A stretch of 64,000 nt of DNA from Turbatrix aceti (taxonomy: Eukaryota; Nematoda; Chromadorea; Rhabditida; Panagrolaimidae), in the NCBI GenBank assembly GCA_963969345.1, contig OZ017768.1, forward strand, positions 10,084,193 to 10,148,192, in the 5' to 3' direction. The notes under the pieces were generated by a model. That model saw nothing but the letters and a program-made list of their open reading frames with translations. It ran no database searches and had not been told where the DNA came from. Position 1 is the first letter of the stretch; the number at the start of each line of letters is the position of its first letter. Of the stretch, positions 48,017 through 59,259 are shown in pieces. A program made the translations under genes and the position numbers.

Positions 48017-48594
48017 GTGAGTTTCAACTTGACTGCTTATTTTTTTTAAAATTACAGTTTTCAGATTTGAACGAACACACTTGATCTGTGTGACTTGTAG
48101 CCGTTTCGCGATTATGCAGATGCGTTCTGGAATTTTATATCTGCTGTACCTCATGCTCATATGGATTCCCTTCTGCTTGCCCGGGTTGCTGAAAAGTCCC
48201 ACCGGAAAAAGTGTCATCGATGGTCAAGGAACCACCGCTACCCTTTAGTATGTTTTTCTTTTAAAATTAAATATTTTTTTTAATTTGGCATACATATTTA
48301 TTTTTTCAGAGGACGTACAATTCTTCAGCGCTGAACGTCCCGATCCCTCTATCGGAGATTTGGGCGCTGAAGATGGACTGGTACAACCGCACAAGTCAAA
48401 TCCTTCGTCAGCACGCTCAGAATCAAGTCCCCATTGTGATCGAACGCCACTTGGATGTAGAGGTGACAACAATTACGCCGGCTGATTTGCAAACCTTTTC
48501 TGATCCGGGTATCAATGTTTCTCAACAACATTTATGCGACAACCGTATCAGAACCTGTCAAAAATCCTCAAACGCAAGTTACTCCCAATACTGA

Positions 48595-48821
48595 AATCCA
48601 CTTGTCTGTAGACTTTTTTAATCCATTAATACTGTAATTTTTTCTATTTCCTTTTTTTTAAATAAATAAAAGCCAAAAAGTTTAAAAAACGAATGGGCAA
48701 AAACAAAAAACGCCAACCAGCAAACTGGTAACACATTTGTCACCTTACTGCAGGTTTAAATAAGACACATTACCAAAAACAAACAAACAAAAAAGTTGAA
48801 AAAAGAGACGCCATCATCAGT
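48595..48821. other. Convergent 3' flanks
   Basis: Short AT-rich gap between the family member and the minus-strand disordered protein gene, with AATAAA-like sequence near 48660. Nothing else seen. Confidence 0.5.
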
Positions 48822-50085
48822 TCAATTCACTTTCTTAGGATCCAGGATCTTTCTCACTCGTGACGAAAAGCTCCGACGCTTGGCGCGCTTTGAAGTCTGA
48901 AAAAAAGCACAAATAACACTCCTTCCCAATTGTTTACCAAAAATAACTCACCTGGTCATCCGAGGTTCCCGCTTTGACCTGATCGCCCTCCGCTTCCTTG
49001 GCAACTTGTTCTTCCTCGTTTTGAACAGTCGAGGTCAGTTGCTGCGAATCTGTGGGCCGCTCCGCACGGTCACCACCAGCCCAGCGCGCAGTGAAGAACC
49101 GCCGCAGGTCAGCGACACCCCGGGTATTGGCAGGAACGTTGTCATCCGAGGATTGCTGCGAGCGAGGTTCGTCGATGATGATGGAAGTGGTTTCCATCGA
49201 AAAAGAAACCGCTCGCGGTGCTTGACGGGTCGAAAGTGTGTCATTGAGCTCTTGGACGACGTTGTTCTTCGCTTCCTGAATCTCGACGGAAGATTGAGTC
49301 GCGTCGTTTTGTTCGCAGTCTTTGGTCAAAGTTTCCGTCGATAGCTGAAGCTTTGGGGGCGCGTTTTTGGTTTCGGGGCCCTGAAAATGCAAAAAAATGT
49401 CCAGAAGCAATTCAATAAATAAATACTCACCTGGAGTTCTGATTCTTCGGTGGTCAAATCTTCTTCAGAGGACTGAAGCTCGGAGCCGTCGTCTTTGATC
49501 TCGATTACCTAAAAAATAGGTAAAATACAAAATCGTGGGATAAAAGGACTTACCTGGAGTTGTTTGCCTTCATCCTGATCAGCAGCGTAGTCCTGAGACT
49601 GAACCTCGACCAAATCGGTGTCAGCCTGTTCCTCTTCGATAGCACACATGTCGAGCTTGTTGTCACCGCCCTTGCCGACGAGAAAGTCAGCTGAGTTGGC
49701 GTATGAAGGCAACTCGCTCAGTGAGTCACCGTGGTGTTTGTCTGCAAAAGAAAACATCAAAAAACAGAAACAAGAAGGAAAAAAATAGAACCAAAATGAA
49801 CGAAAAATAAAAAATTTAGGCCCCAATTATAAAAAATGACAAAACTCGTAAAAAAAACTCACTTTTGAAGTGCTTTGAGAATTTCCGCATGCTGAGATTG
49901 GCACAACAACCGCTGAACAAGCCTCGAAGCGACAGTCCTCCGCTGCGCAGCGTTCGAGTCGACGGATTCGGCGAGTCGCCAAAGGATACAATACTATCGA
50001 CATCGAGGCCCTCATCCGTCGAGATGGCGCGTTCCTCGTGACTGAGAGTATCCTGATCGGGTAGAGCGTCTTTCGAAGTCGCCAT
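48822..50085 (-). CDS. Acidic, probably disordered protein, unrecognised
   Basis: Five exons on the minus strand: 50085-49863, 49741-49554, 49508-49431, 49380-48952 and 48896-48822; 993 nt, 330 residues. Starts MATSKDALPDQDTL. Composition is rich in Glu, Asp, Gln, Ser and Thr with no hydrophobic core, signal peptide or membrane span. Short features: SLRGLFSGCCANLSMRKF near residue 52 (two adjacent Cys); ADLRRFFTARWAG in exon 4, the only ordered-looking part; and a basic C-terminal tail RAKRRSFSSRVRKILDPKK, a possible nuclear localisation signal. Exons 2, 3 and 4 each end in Leu-Gln or Asp-Gln before CAG|GT donors, so exon 3 (78 nt, phase 0) could be skipped without shifting frame. I do not recognise a family. 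Confidence 0.72.
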
Positions 50086-53000
50086 GACAAAAACACCAGA
50101 AAATACGGTTGAAAACGACGAAATACGATCAAAAACGTCGAAAAACAAACAATTTAGACGAAAAAGAATAACAAAACTTGAATGGAATGTTTGGGATTAC
50201 TGTAGACGTTGAATGTCTTGAACGCGCGTCTTTTTCATTTTCGCTTCGGGATTTCAGAGAGCCGACGTGTTTTTCTGCGATTTACTTTTTTATGTCTTTT
50301 TGGTTCCTTTTCCACGATTTTGATACCTATTTTGTGGTTTTTTGACGTTCTTTTGCATTTTCGAGCCCCCGTAGTTGATTCTTCATGAACTCAGTCGGAG
50401 TGAGGTGCGTTTCAGCGTGTAAAAAATATTGACAGAGAGGATAGAGCTCGCGCAGACCGTTTTTTTTCTGTCTTTTGTTGGTCTTTTGTCTGATTTTCAA
50501 TTTCAACTATTTGAAAGTTTGTCTGTCACTTTTGTTAGTCGATTTTTGATCTTTCGCTTGTTGACTGCACTTTTTGATTGCAGGAGGGTTATGAAGTCCA
50601 TAATTTCCAGTTTTTTTACATAAAAATAGAATACGAACAGGTGGAAACGGCTGCCTGAATTCGTGGAAAGGGTACACTGATTTCCGTTCGGTTAACGGAA
50701 ATAATAGCTTTTTATTGCCGATTTCTGGCTGTTATACACATAAAATTGGTTTTTTTATGAAAAAATCATGCAAGGACAGTAAAAAGTCGGATTATTATTG
50801 ACATATCAAGTTTTGAGTTCTTTAGGATTAAAAAAAATCGTAAATTTGTTTTTTGATTTTCGCTAAATTGAGCTTTTTTTACCCGATAGAAAAAATGCAG
50901 GTGCGGTTTTTTATTTGTCTGCTCGCGTTTTTTGTAACCAACAAAACAATAGCTATCGGATTATTTGTATGTTTTCATGTTAGCCTGGCGTTCAGACAGA
51001 TTTCCGGGCACAAAATCTTTTTTTTTGTAAGAAATTGTACACTGAAGCGTCCAAAAACCGGTGCACAACTTGCAAAAATCAAAAGTGTACCTTTCAGCTA
51101 TAATAAATAAAATTAACATGAGCACCTCAAAGACCACTGCGCAGGTGAATATTCTAATTTCTGCTCCGCACCGTACGTAAAATTGGTGCTAATCAAGTCT
51201 CGATACAGAAAAAAATGTTGTTTGTCGCGTATAAAAGGCGTTTGAACGTGTCCCTTTCTCATCATTCTTTCTTCCTTTTTTTCTTTCCGCAGCGTGTCGT
51301 TGTCGCCTTCATCCCGTATCCATCTCTCATTCTTCTTTCCTCATCCACTCATCTCGCCCCTCGCTTGCCAACACTTCATCTTTTATTCAGGTGTGTGAAT
51401 TTTTTTTCTGCGTATGTTAGGGTCTCTAAAAAGTTCATATTGCCACTTGCTTTTTTTTGTCCTCAGAAACGCTTGGAAAATTGAGCTATCATGTTGTGTC
51501 GTTTTTGCAAGAAGCGTAGATAAGTTCGCAAATTTTTTTTGACGTCATCTGTCGATCACTTTTTTATTTTCCGGTGGGCCCCCGAGTTTGTGGTCGGTCG
51601 GCGCGTAAAATAAAACCTCTCTTGCACCCTGAAAAAATTCCTCGAGGAGCTTGCTAGCGGACGAGGTTAGTTCTTCATGGCAGGCGAACTGAAAAATGAA
51701 CTTTGTCTTTTCCTGTCGGGGTTCTTTTCTTTTTTTTTCAATTTTGCTAAAAGACATGTCAACTAACTGGGCAGACAGTTTTTTTTGCTTGCGACTGGGT
51801 TGGTTGGTCAGTCGCTGGCGCCGTTGGTTCTCGGAGTCCGCGGTGGTGTACAAATTGAGTTCTCTACCAATTTCGAACCACCGTCGCTGGAATGGCTTGC
51901 TGCGCTCCTTCTCTGTTGGCTTTCAGCAAGATTTAGTTGCCCTGTCCGGATTCCACGTAACAATTTGTGTTGCTACGGATGCGGATGCGTGTGGAGGGAT
52001 TCATAAGTAGCTCTGGCGCTCTTTTGACACTGTCGACTGTCAACGGCGACAACGAAGCCATCTTTAATGAGAACCCCTTTTAAAAAAAAACGCTATTAGG
52101 ACTTTGCTGTCGTGTTCCATTTTTTTCCTTTATTAGAGTCACGTCAGATGAAGACATTTATTTGTTTGTAGGCTTTCATGCACTCGCGGCCAGGCTAACG
52201 ATTGCAGCAGCAGACGCGGAAACGAGCGGAAAATTTGATTTTCTTATGGTTTAATGGTTTCTTGGATAAAAAACTTTAAATTTTGCGGAAAGGAAGGAAA
52301 TTCGGATTTTGAGGCCTAGTTTGGATATTTTTGGGATTTTTGGGTGCCAGACGATTGAAATTTGACCTCAGAGAGACGGAACAGGTTTTTATGAAGTGCA
52401 GAATGCGTTTTGTTGATTTTCAGTCTTTAGTTCCTCTTCCACATTTTTTAAATTTTTTCTTCCTTGTCTAAAATGGTCTTTTGTTTTCTGTTTTTTTTAC
52501 ATCGTCTACGTTTACATTAGTTGTATTCATAGTTTTTTTTTACAACAGCGCACGAAATCGGGACACAGAGAAGGCAATCAAGGCATTTTATTCCCGCTGG
52601 GGTTTTTTTGCGCTAACGGACACAGATTCTTCCTTTCCTGGTCGAGGCTGTTCTGTCCGGCTGTAGGCTTTCATTGGCAGATGTTTCTTATTTTGTTGGC
52701 TATATTGACTGTTTGAGTGACAGTTTGAGCCTTTGGGCGATCGTTTGAGGCTGTCGAGCAGCATGGCGTAGGGAGATTTGTAGTCGGCCTGACCTTGATC
52801 TTTTTGCCCTCCTCCCCTGCACACGCTAGCTACGTCAGTCAGTCGGTAGCGTGTGCAGGTGTCTGTCTATAAGCTCCTTTCCTCCCATCATTTTTCCGTT
52901 CGGTTTCATGTCAAGCCGCTTAGGAGTCTTGTCCTGTGAGTGAGCGGTAGTTGTTGTTGGTTGTTGTTCATAGCCCTTATTCTCTTTTTTTTTCTCTCTA

Positions 53001-53601
53001 TGAAAGACCCGGACGGGAGACGGACGCTCTATTGTCCGGCTTGCTGGCTGGTGTGCGTTGTGGGGGGGGACAACAGCTATCAGTTTCTCTTCTCTCTGGG
53101 CCTCCCTCCCCCTTTGTGGCCTTTGCTCTTTTTCTCTCTCGTTCTCGTTCCCGTTTGCTACTTGCATGCTGGTTGTTCCGACGAGAAAAAAAAATATTTG
53201 TCGGTTTTCCCGTTTTTTTTTGTGTCTTGTTTTGTAACCAACCGGGAGACCCGCCCCGCGACGAGTTGGACCGCGTTTACGTGAGGCTGGGCTGCTTACA
53301 CTCTCCCCTCACAGCCCGCAGCAGCTTGCATGACACGTTGTTCAGTAGTGGTTCTCAGTTCAGTTCTTGCCTGCTCCGCCTCGACCGGACGACAGCCAAA
53401 GCGTGAGTCGTGGTGTGGTGGGGTGTTGATGTTCTCGAAGAATTGACTCTACCCCCTCCCCTTTTCTCTCTACCTTGTTGGTTCAGTTTGATCAGTTCAG
53501 GCGTGCCGGGTCAGGTCGTTCAATCGTACCCCTATCAATTTTGACTTTTTACAGGTTTTGTTTGTGCAACCCCTCCGTTGAGTAACAACTATCGTTCAAT
53601 C
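50086..53601. other. Long 5' region of arginine kinase and promoter of the 50-kb gene
   Basis: About 3.5 kb without a supportable protein gene. Left part is AT-rich. Right part (52,700-53,600) is pyrimidine-rich on the plus strand. A probable 5' UTR intron runs from the GTGAGT donor at about 53402 to the TTTTTACAG acceptor ending at about 53554, giving a non-coding first exon. Open frames in the Cys/Phe/Leu-rich stretches at 51.7-52.0 and 52.9-53.4 kb look like translated low complexity. Confidence 0.5.
52816..52859. repeat. Perfect 13-bp inverted repeat upstream of arginine kinase
   Basis: CCTGCACACGCTA at 52816-52828 and TAGCGTGTGCAGG at 52847-52859, separated by 18 nt. Lies about 790 bp before the start codon. 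Confidence 0.85.
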
Positions 53602-54792
53602 ATGTCCGCCGATGCCGCAACCGTCAAGAAGATCGAGGAAGGCTATGCAAAGCTTCAGGTTGGTTGATTCATCCTTTTTTGGGGTTTTTTGCATTGCTTT
53701 TATGGTTTTCAGGCCGCCAAGGACTGCAAGTCCCTCCTCAAGAAGCACCTGACCAAGAAGGTCGTCGACGAACTGAAGACGAAGAAGACCAAGCTCGGCG
53801 CCACCCTCCTAGACGTCATCCAGTCCGGAGTTGCCAACCTCGACTCGGGTGTCGGCGTCTACGCCCCGGACGCTGAGGCCTACACCCTCTTCAAGCCTCT
53901 CTTCGATCCCATCATCCAGGAATACCACAACGGCTTTGCCCCCTCCGCGAAGCAGCCCGCGACCGACCTCGGCGAAGGCAAGACCGCCGGCTTCGTTGAC
54001 CTCGATCCCGAAGGCAAGTACATCACGTCGACCCGCATCCGCTGTGGGCGCTCGCTCCAGGGCTACCCCTTCAACCCCTGCCTCACGGAAGCCAACTACA
54101 AGGAAATGGAAGCCAAGATCCAGGGCGTCTTCACTCAGCTCACGGATGCTGAGCTCGCCGGCACCTACTACCCCTTGACAGGCATGACCAAGGAGGTCCA
54201 GACCCAGCTCATCGCTGACCACTTTTTGTTCAAGGAAGGCGATCGCTTCCTCCAGGCCGCCAACGCCTGCCGCTACTGGCCCACTGGTCGTGGCATCTTC
54301 CACAACAAGAACAAGACCTTCCTCGTCTGGGTCAATGAGGAGGACCATCTCCGCATCATCAGGTGAGCTTGGAATTGTGTAAAAGTGTATTTGAACAATT
54401 TTGTGATTGTTTTTAGCATGCAAAACGGTGGCAACGTCGGCGCTGTCCTCGAACGCCTGATCAAGGGCGTGAAGACGATCCAGGAGAAGGTTCCCTTCTC
54501 CCGCGACGACCGTCTCGGCTGGCTCACCTTCTGCCCCTCCAACCTGGGCACGACGGTCCGTGCCTCGGTCCACGTCAAGCTCCCCAAGACCTCTGCCCGT
54601 CCGGATTTCAAGACGATCTGCGATGGCCTCAAGCTCCAGATCCGCGGTATCCACGGCGAGCACAGCGAATCCGCCGGTGGCGTCTACGACATCTCCAACA
54701 AGGCCCGCCTCGGTCTCACGGAGTACGAAGCCGTCAAGCAGATGTACGACGGCGTCAAGCACCTCATTGACCTCGAAAAGGCTGCCAAGTAA
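53602..54792 (+). CDS. Arginine kinase
   Basis: Phosphagen kinase transferring phosphate between ATP and L-arginine; buffers ATP in muscle and nerve of invertebrates; cytosolic. Three exons: 53602-53658, 53713-54362 and 54417-54792, summing to 1083 nt and 360 residues, standard length. The N-terminal domain includes the guanidino-specificity region ([15 protein letters not shown]). The C-terminal catalytic domain shows [15 protein letters not shown], the NEEDH substrate loop with its Glu, and the reactive Cys275 in FCPSNLGT (other arginine kinases have CPTNLGT; the Thr-to-Ser change is conservative). [11 protein letters not shown] near the end is the flexible active-site loop. Very strong C-ending codon bias, as expected for an abundant protein. 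An upstream non-coding exon is likely. Confidence 0.98.
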
Positions 54793-55314
54793 GCGGTTTC
54801 CGCCAAGCAACGATGAAATGATGATGATGATCTGTCACTGAACCTACTTTCTTCTTCCTTCCCTCCTTCTCGCGTACACGTAATAATAATCTGTCCTAAA
54901 CCCATCTTACTTGTGTCCCATGATTACATTTTAGGTATCATCTTTTTTTTCAGGAAGCAATAGTCCAGGATTGTTGGGATGATCGAGTGTAGGGCGTGTT
55001 TTTTTACGTGTGCACTTTTTTTTGGAATTGTTTTTTCTTTTCGTGCTTAGTAAGTCTTGTCGGCTATTTTAGTACGTAGAGTAAATGTTTTTTTCATCTT
55101 TGAGGTCGGTGGGGTTGAAAGTTGGGTTCAGAGGATGAAAAACATCTGGTTCAGATTTGCGGAATAATGGGCAGCGGGAAGCAATTGACACCGCATCCCG
55201 ATGGGAGTAAAAAAATTATGACTTCAAGCTGCATCTGTTGAAGCACATTGAGATCATAAAGAGTTCAAAATATTGCAAGTTTGCAAACGTTCAACAAAAA
55301 CAAAAATTTGAGTG

Positions 55315-55385
55315 GCGAGACCACCCGCGTGCGCATTTTCGTGGTTTTTGCACTGTCTCAGCACGAAATCTACGAATTTGTATTT
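55315..55385 (+). repeat. Diverged dispersed repeat, copy 1
   Basis: Shares GTGCGCA, TTTTGCACTGTCTC-like and GCACGAAATCTAC segments, in the same order and orientation, with 56190-56245. Confidence 0.55.
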
Positions 55386-56189
55386 CTTTGACATGATTTT
55401 AATTACGATCGTTATTTGGACTCTAAATTGGCAATACATCCTGGTTCGACGTGAGTTTTGGGGTACGATACCATAATTTTGAGTCAGAATAAGTTTGACA
55501 TAAAATTGTTGTTTTTTGAAAAGTTTTTATCCTGAAATCCGTCAAAATTGATGGATCAGGGTTTGTTTTGTGAAAACTGCGATTTGTGAAATTGTTTGTA
55601 CCGGATTACGATCCTCCGGAAAAGAATCATGGTCATGATCATGGATCACTGTTTGCGTTCGCAGGTTTGCGTGGAAAACCGAATACCAATTATGCAGACT
55701 GCTCTACAAAAACTCTTCTGCAGAGTCCACATTTTGTTCGAGTTGTAAACACGAACATAAATAAATAGTACACAGCACCAGCAGTAGGTTACGTGCAATA
55801 CTCGATACATGGCCTTTCGTCTCGTCCACCGGAGGTCAGTCTCTGTTTCGGGGTGATAGGATCGGCGACAAGCAACCCCCAGCCCTTGATTGTTTGTGAG
55901 AACGAGCAACAACAACAGCGGCCGCAGGGCACAAAAAGGACTGCACTAGTGTTACTCTTTTTTTCGGCCCGGGCTGAGGTTGAATGTTTGGTCGGTCAGA
56001 GCAAGGATTATTTTGACTTTATGTATTCTTGTTTTGGGTCGAACATGTTGCACACAATGGAACTGATTTTTTGCAAAAAAATGTGTTCTCCAATTTTTTT
56101 CGGGAAAAACAGAATTTTTTTTTTTCGACGAAAAAAACACCGTTCAAAAAGTCAAAAACCAAAAACCAAACAAAAATCGTGGTAGGACA

Positions 56190-56245
56190 AAGGGCGTGCG
56201 CACTTTGGTGGATTTTGTACTGTCTCGGCACGAAATCTACAAAAG
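56190..56245 (+). repeat. Diverged dispersed repeat, copy 2
   Basis: Counterpart of 55315-55385; both keep TGTCTC-GCACGAAATCTAC. Confidence 0.55.
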
Positions 56246-57712
56246 AGTGTTTTTTTCGCATTTGCGTTCATTATTTGAATTTTATTTTCGTTTTTTATGT
56301 CCAAAAATTTTATTTTGCATAATAAAAAGAATTCCATCAATAAATAATAATCGTCGATATCGTTTTTTTTAGATTTTTTGCCTATCGTTAAAAATCTAAA
56401 AAAATCGTAACTATTTTTCATCACCATCACTGCTGGCGGAAGCGAAAGGAGTTCCCCACTCGAAATGACAACAGATCACTTTTTTTTCATTTCTCTGTTA
56501 GCAATCAGCAAGGTCACTTTTTTCCTGCACTGAAAAAAAAACAAATTTTACGGGCAAGGGACAAAAATATTGCGTAGTGTGATGCAGTCTGACTGACTGA
56601 TTGATCAACAAGAAAAAAACAACAGTGAACTAAAACGAAGCAAAATTGAAAGATGGATGAACTGTTGAATGCCGCCGGAAAAAGAATTGGTAAGCGTGCC
56701 TGCCAATTGCTAATAAACTCTTTTTTTTGTTGTTCATCCAATTCTACTGACAAATGAGTTTTGATCGGGAAAACAAACTGAAGAGAGGTTCAATTCAGTT
56801 TAGCAAAAAATAAAGAATGATGGGATGCACTTATTCAATCGTAAACGGGAGGAAGAAGGGGGATATTGATGGGTTTTCGGGGGGATTTGCTTCCTGGACT
56901 TCGAGAACATCAACAAGAAAAAATTGTCACAAAATTACCAAGAAAAAATGGCAATAACAGTTCAAAGGTTGGATAAAAAATATTACAAAAATGAGGGCGT
57001 TCCCATGAAATAATGCCAAAAATTGAATTTTAAAAAATGCCTAATTAGCATTTTATTTTGGGAATTTTAATTTAAAAACATTTCAAACACCCATTTTTAT
57101 ATTTTTATGAATTCTGTGTCAGCTCAACGGCGTTGTTCCACTTTTTGCGAATTACGTTTTGTCAATTTCTTTCTTATTTTTAATTTTCTTAAAGTCCAGT
57201 CAGCACATGCTTCAAAAAACTATCAATATCCCTCTCATCCGTTTACGATTGAATAAGTGCATTTCATCATTCTTCAACCTTTTGCTAAACTTAACTGAAC
57301 CTCTTTTCAGTTGTGTTTAAATCAAAACACAATTGTCAATGGATCCGGATAAACAACAATAAGTAATACCTCATTCGAAAAAAATAACAAAAATGTCTTC
57401 GAGGTTCAAAAAACCTAAAATTCTATAAAATAGCAAAGAAAAATATAAACTGTCTTCGAGTTCAAAAAAAACCGTAATTCTACAGTTTCCAAAGTCAAGA
57501 GCAAACTTTATAAATACTGTCACCAAGATCAGCAGGAAATTGGGAAAAAAGAACACCACCATACAATCAGCCAAAACGACTTCCAAAAGCCGCAAAAGGC
57601 CGATGGAAGTGTTCGGCAAAATAGATAAAAATTCAAATGAATAAAAACGAAAACAAAAAACAAATTATTGTTGAAGAAGTTGTGTGGCGTATGCGTAGCC
57701 CGTTTCCGTAAA

Positions 57713-58740
57713 CTACCTGCTACGCCCAAGATCGGGATTCGTGTGACGGTAACTGCTTTGGTCTCTGAAAAACAAATACGTAAAATAACGATTTTAGGCC
57801 CAAAAGAAAACTGACTTGAGACAATCATCGTGTTTCTTGTATTCAAGAACGGCATTTGCAGGAAGATTGAGTACGCGACGCATCGTGTCACGGATACGCG
57901 TCTTCACACCACTGTTGTCAGCAGATCGATTCCAGAGACTAATGATGTCTTCCTGGTTTCGTACACTGCACACAGCACCGCAGATTTCCTCGCCGACAAG
58001 AAATTGCTCACCGACCATGGCCAGGATGAGGTTTTCCCACATGCGAGACGACAGACCCTTCTTCAGACGGAGAATCCATTTTCCACCTTTTCGGTTGGCG
58101 TTGTCCTCCCACACCGGCTTGATGCCTTCCTTGAAGAGATGAAAATCGACTTTTTCTGTGATATCTGTAAAACGGGGATCGTGAGGAAAGGCAAAGAGGG
58201 AAACGATCAATTTTCGGGTGTGTAATGTGTTTCATGAATAATTCGTCTGTTAAACGGCAAGGAAGATGAGAAAAAAAAATTCCAGTTTGATTGGTGTTAA
58301 AAAGATTCAAAAGGCACGAAAAAGTTGAAAAATGGACAAAAAAAAAGAAAAAAAAAACGTGTTTTTTTTACAAAAATTCCAAAAAAACGTCACCCGACTC
58401 ACCGGATGGTCGCTTGATGTGTCGATACGTAAACCAAAAAGATTCAACCGTATTGAAGTATGCAATGGGTTGAACGTACAATGCGTAGTCTTCGGGATCA
58501 AATTTTCCCTCTGGACGCGTAAAGTACGATAACACGTATGTAAATTCGAGTTGATGATCTTCGGGTCCTATGGACAATCGGGCCTAAAAATTATACTCAT
58601 AAGAACATCCCTGTAATCACAGAAAAATGAAAAAAATGTGTGTAATAAAAACTCACAACAAAGGGCTGAAGCTTTGGCTGCTGCTTGACAACCGGCGCTG
58701 TCGGAGCGTCTTCTGTAGTAACAGCAGCTTGGAAGGGCAT
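57713..58740 (-). CDS. eIF4E-homologous protein 4EHP (eIF4E2)
   Basis: Binds the mRNA 5' cap without recruiting eIF4G and represses translation of target mRNAs with partner proteins; cytoplasmic. Four exons on the minus strand: 58740-58657, 58583-58403, 58164-57816 and 57764-57713, summing to 666 nt and 221 residues (human 245). The match is to 4EHP rather than canonical eIF4E: HQLEFTYVLSYFTRPEG at the start of the fold, DFHLFKEGIKPVWEDNANR, GGKWILRLKKGL, WENLILAMVGEQF, GEEICGAVCSVR and RDTMRRVLNLP. The cap-stacking positions are an aromatic Tyr/Phe in the first segment, as in 4EHP, and Trp in PVWED. Intron 3 has a GTCAGT donor; the last exon adds a short unconserved tail (YRHTNPDLGRSR). Confidence 0.94.
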
Positions 58741-59259
58741 TATTTACAATAAGAGATCCGGTATAGTTTTATGCACCACAGTAATAAAATAAATCACCAA
58801 GAAAAAGAGAAGAAAACGGTTTCAGATCAGTCGAAAAAAAGAAGGAAAATGTTACTCCGCTTTTTTTGAGGCTGACTTTTTTTCGCGTCAAGAGCAGCGG
58901 ACGCGCGCGCTTTAGTTATCGCTCGGCAAAAACGGAAATGCAAAAGCATCAAAGCTTATCGTTATTTTGTCCAGAACTGGCTTATCTATTGGTACCGTAT
59001 TCCTTCCTTGTTGGGGTTTACGGTGTTTTTTACGGTTTTTTGTTTATGGTTTTGGATTTGGCTGTTTTTACTTATGCTTTGTCGTTTTAACCTTGTTTTC
59101 GTCTTTTTTTCCCGTTTGTCATCATTTGTGATTGTTATCCTCTCAGTTCATTGATCGGTTCACTTTTTGAACCTGGTCATGCGCGTTGGGTGATGTTTTT
59201 GCGTTTTTTTTCTTTTTTAGATTTTTTTCTTTTTTAGCGTCAATTTGGACGTCTCAACC
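58741..59259. other. Divergent promoter region of 4EHP and the PLBD2-like gene
   Basis: About 520 bp between two divergently transcribed genes. Contains no other gene. The TTTTTAG at about 59231-59237 is a probable splice or trans-splice acceptor for the plus-strand gene. Confidence 0.5.

Larger units (their letters stand above)
47642..48594 (+). pseudogene. Damaged member of the MPxLSRRYR family
   Basis: Starts MPVLSRRYRIE at 47642, like the intact gene at 15540, then meets stops after 16 codons. The conserved SSFEMTETF block follows at about 47734-47760 in another frame, so the first exon is broken or has lost sequence. A middle exon (about 47861-47982) reads QYDKQRVDEKKTVLDV, resembling exon 2 of the intact gene, and is interrupted by an inverted repeat. 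The last two exons are clean: 48101-48247 (DAFWNFISAVPHAHMDSLLL) and 48310-48594, ending SNASYSQY. The phase-0 intron between them is followed by an Asn-Val-Pro motif, as in the other members. Downstream exons alone could still encode about 143 residues, so expression of a truncated product is possible. Confidence 0.65.
54793..57712. other. Convergent intergenic region, 2.9 kb
   Basis: Between the 3' ends of arginine kinase and 4EHP. No supportable gene. Two diverged copies of a repeat around GCACGAAATCTAC (about 55310-55400 and 56190-56260) are the only structure noticed, along with A/T homopolymer runs. Confidence 0.5.

Noticed and set aside
52940..53406. Cys-rich open frames upstream of arginine kinase
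   Set aside because: Overlapping frames in pyrimidine-rich low-complexity DNA; the region is better explained as 5' UTR and intron.
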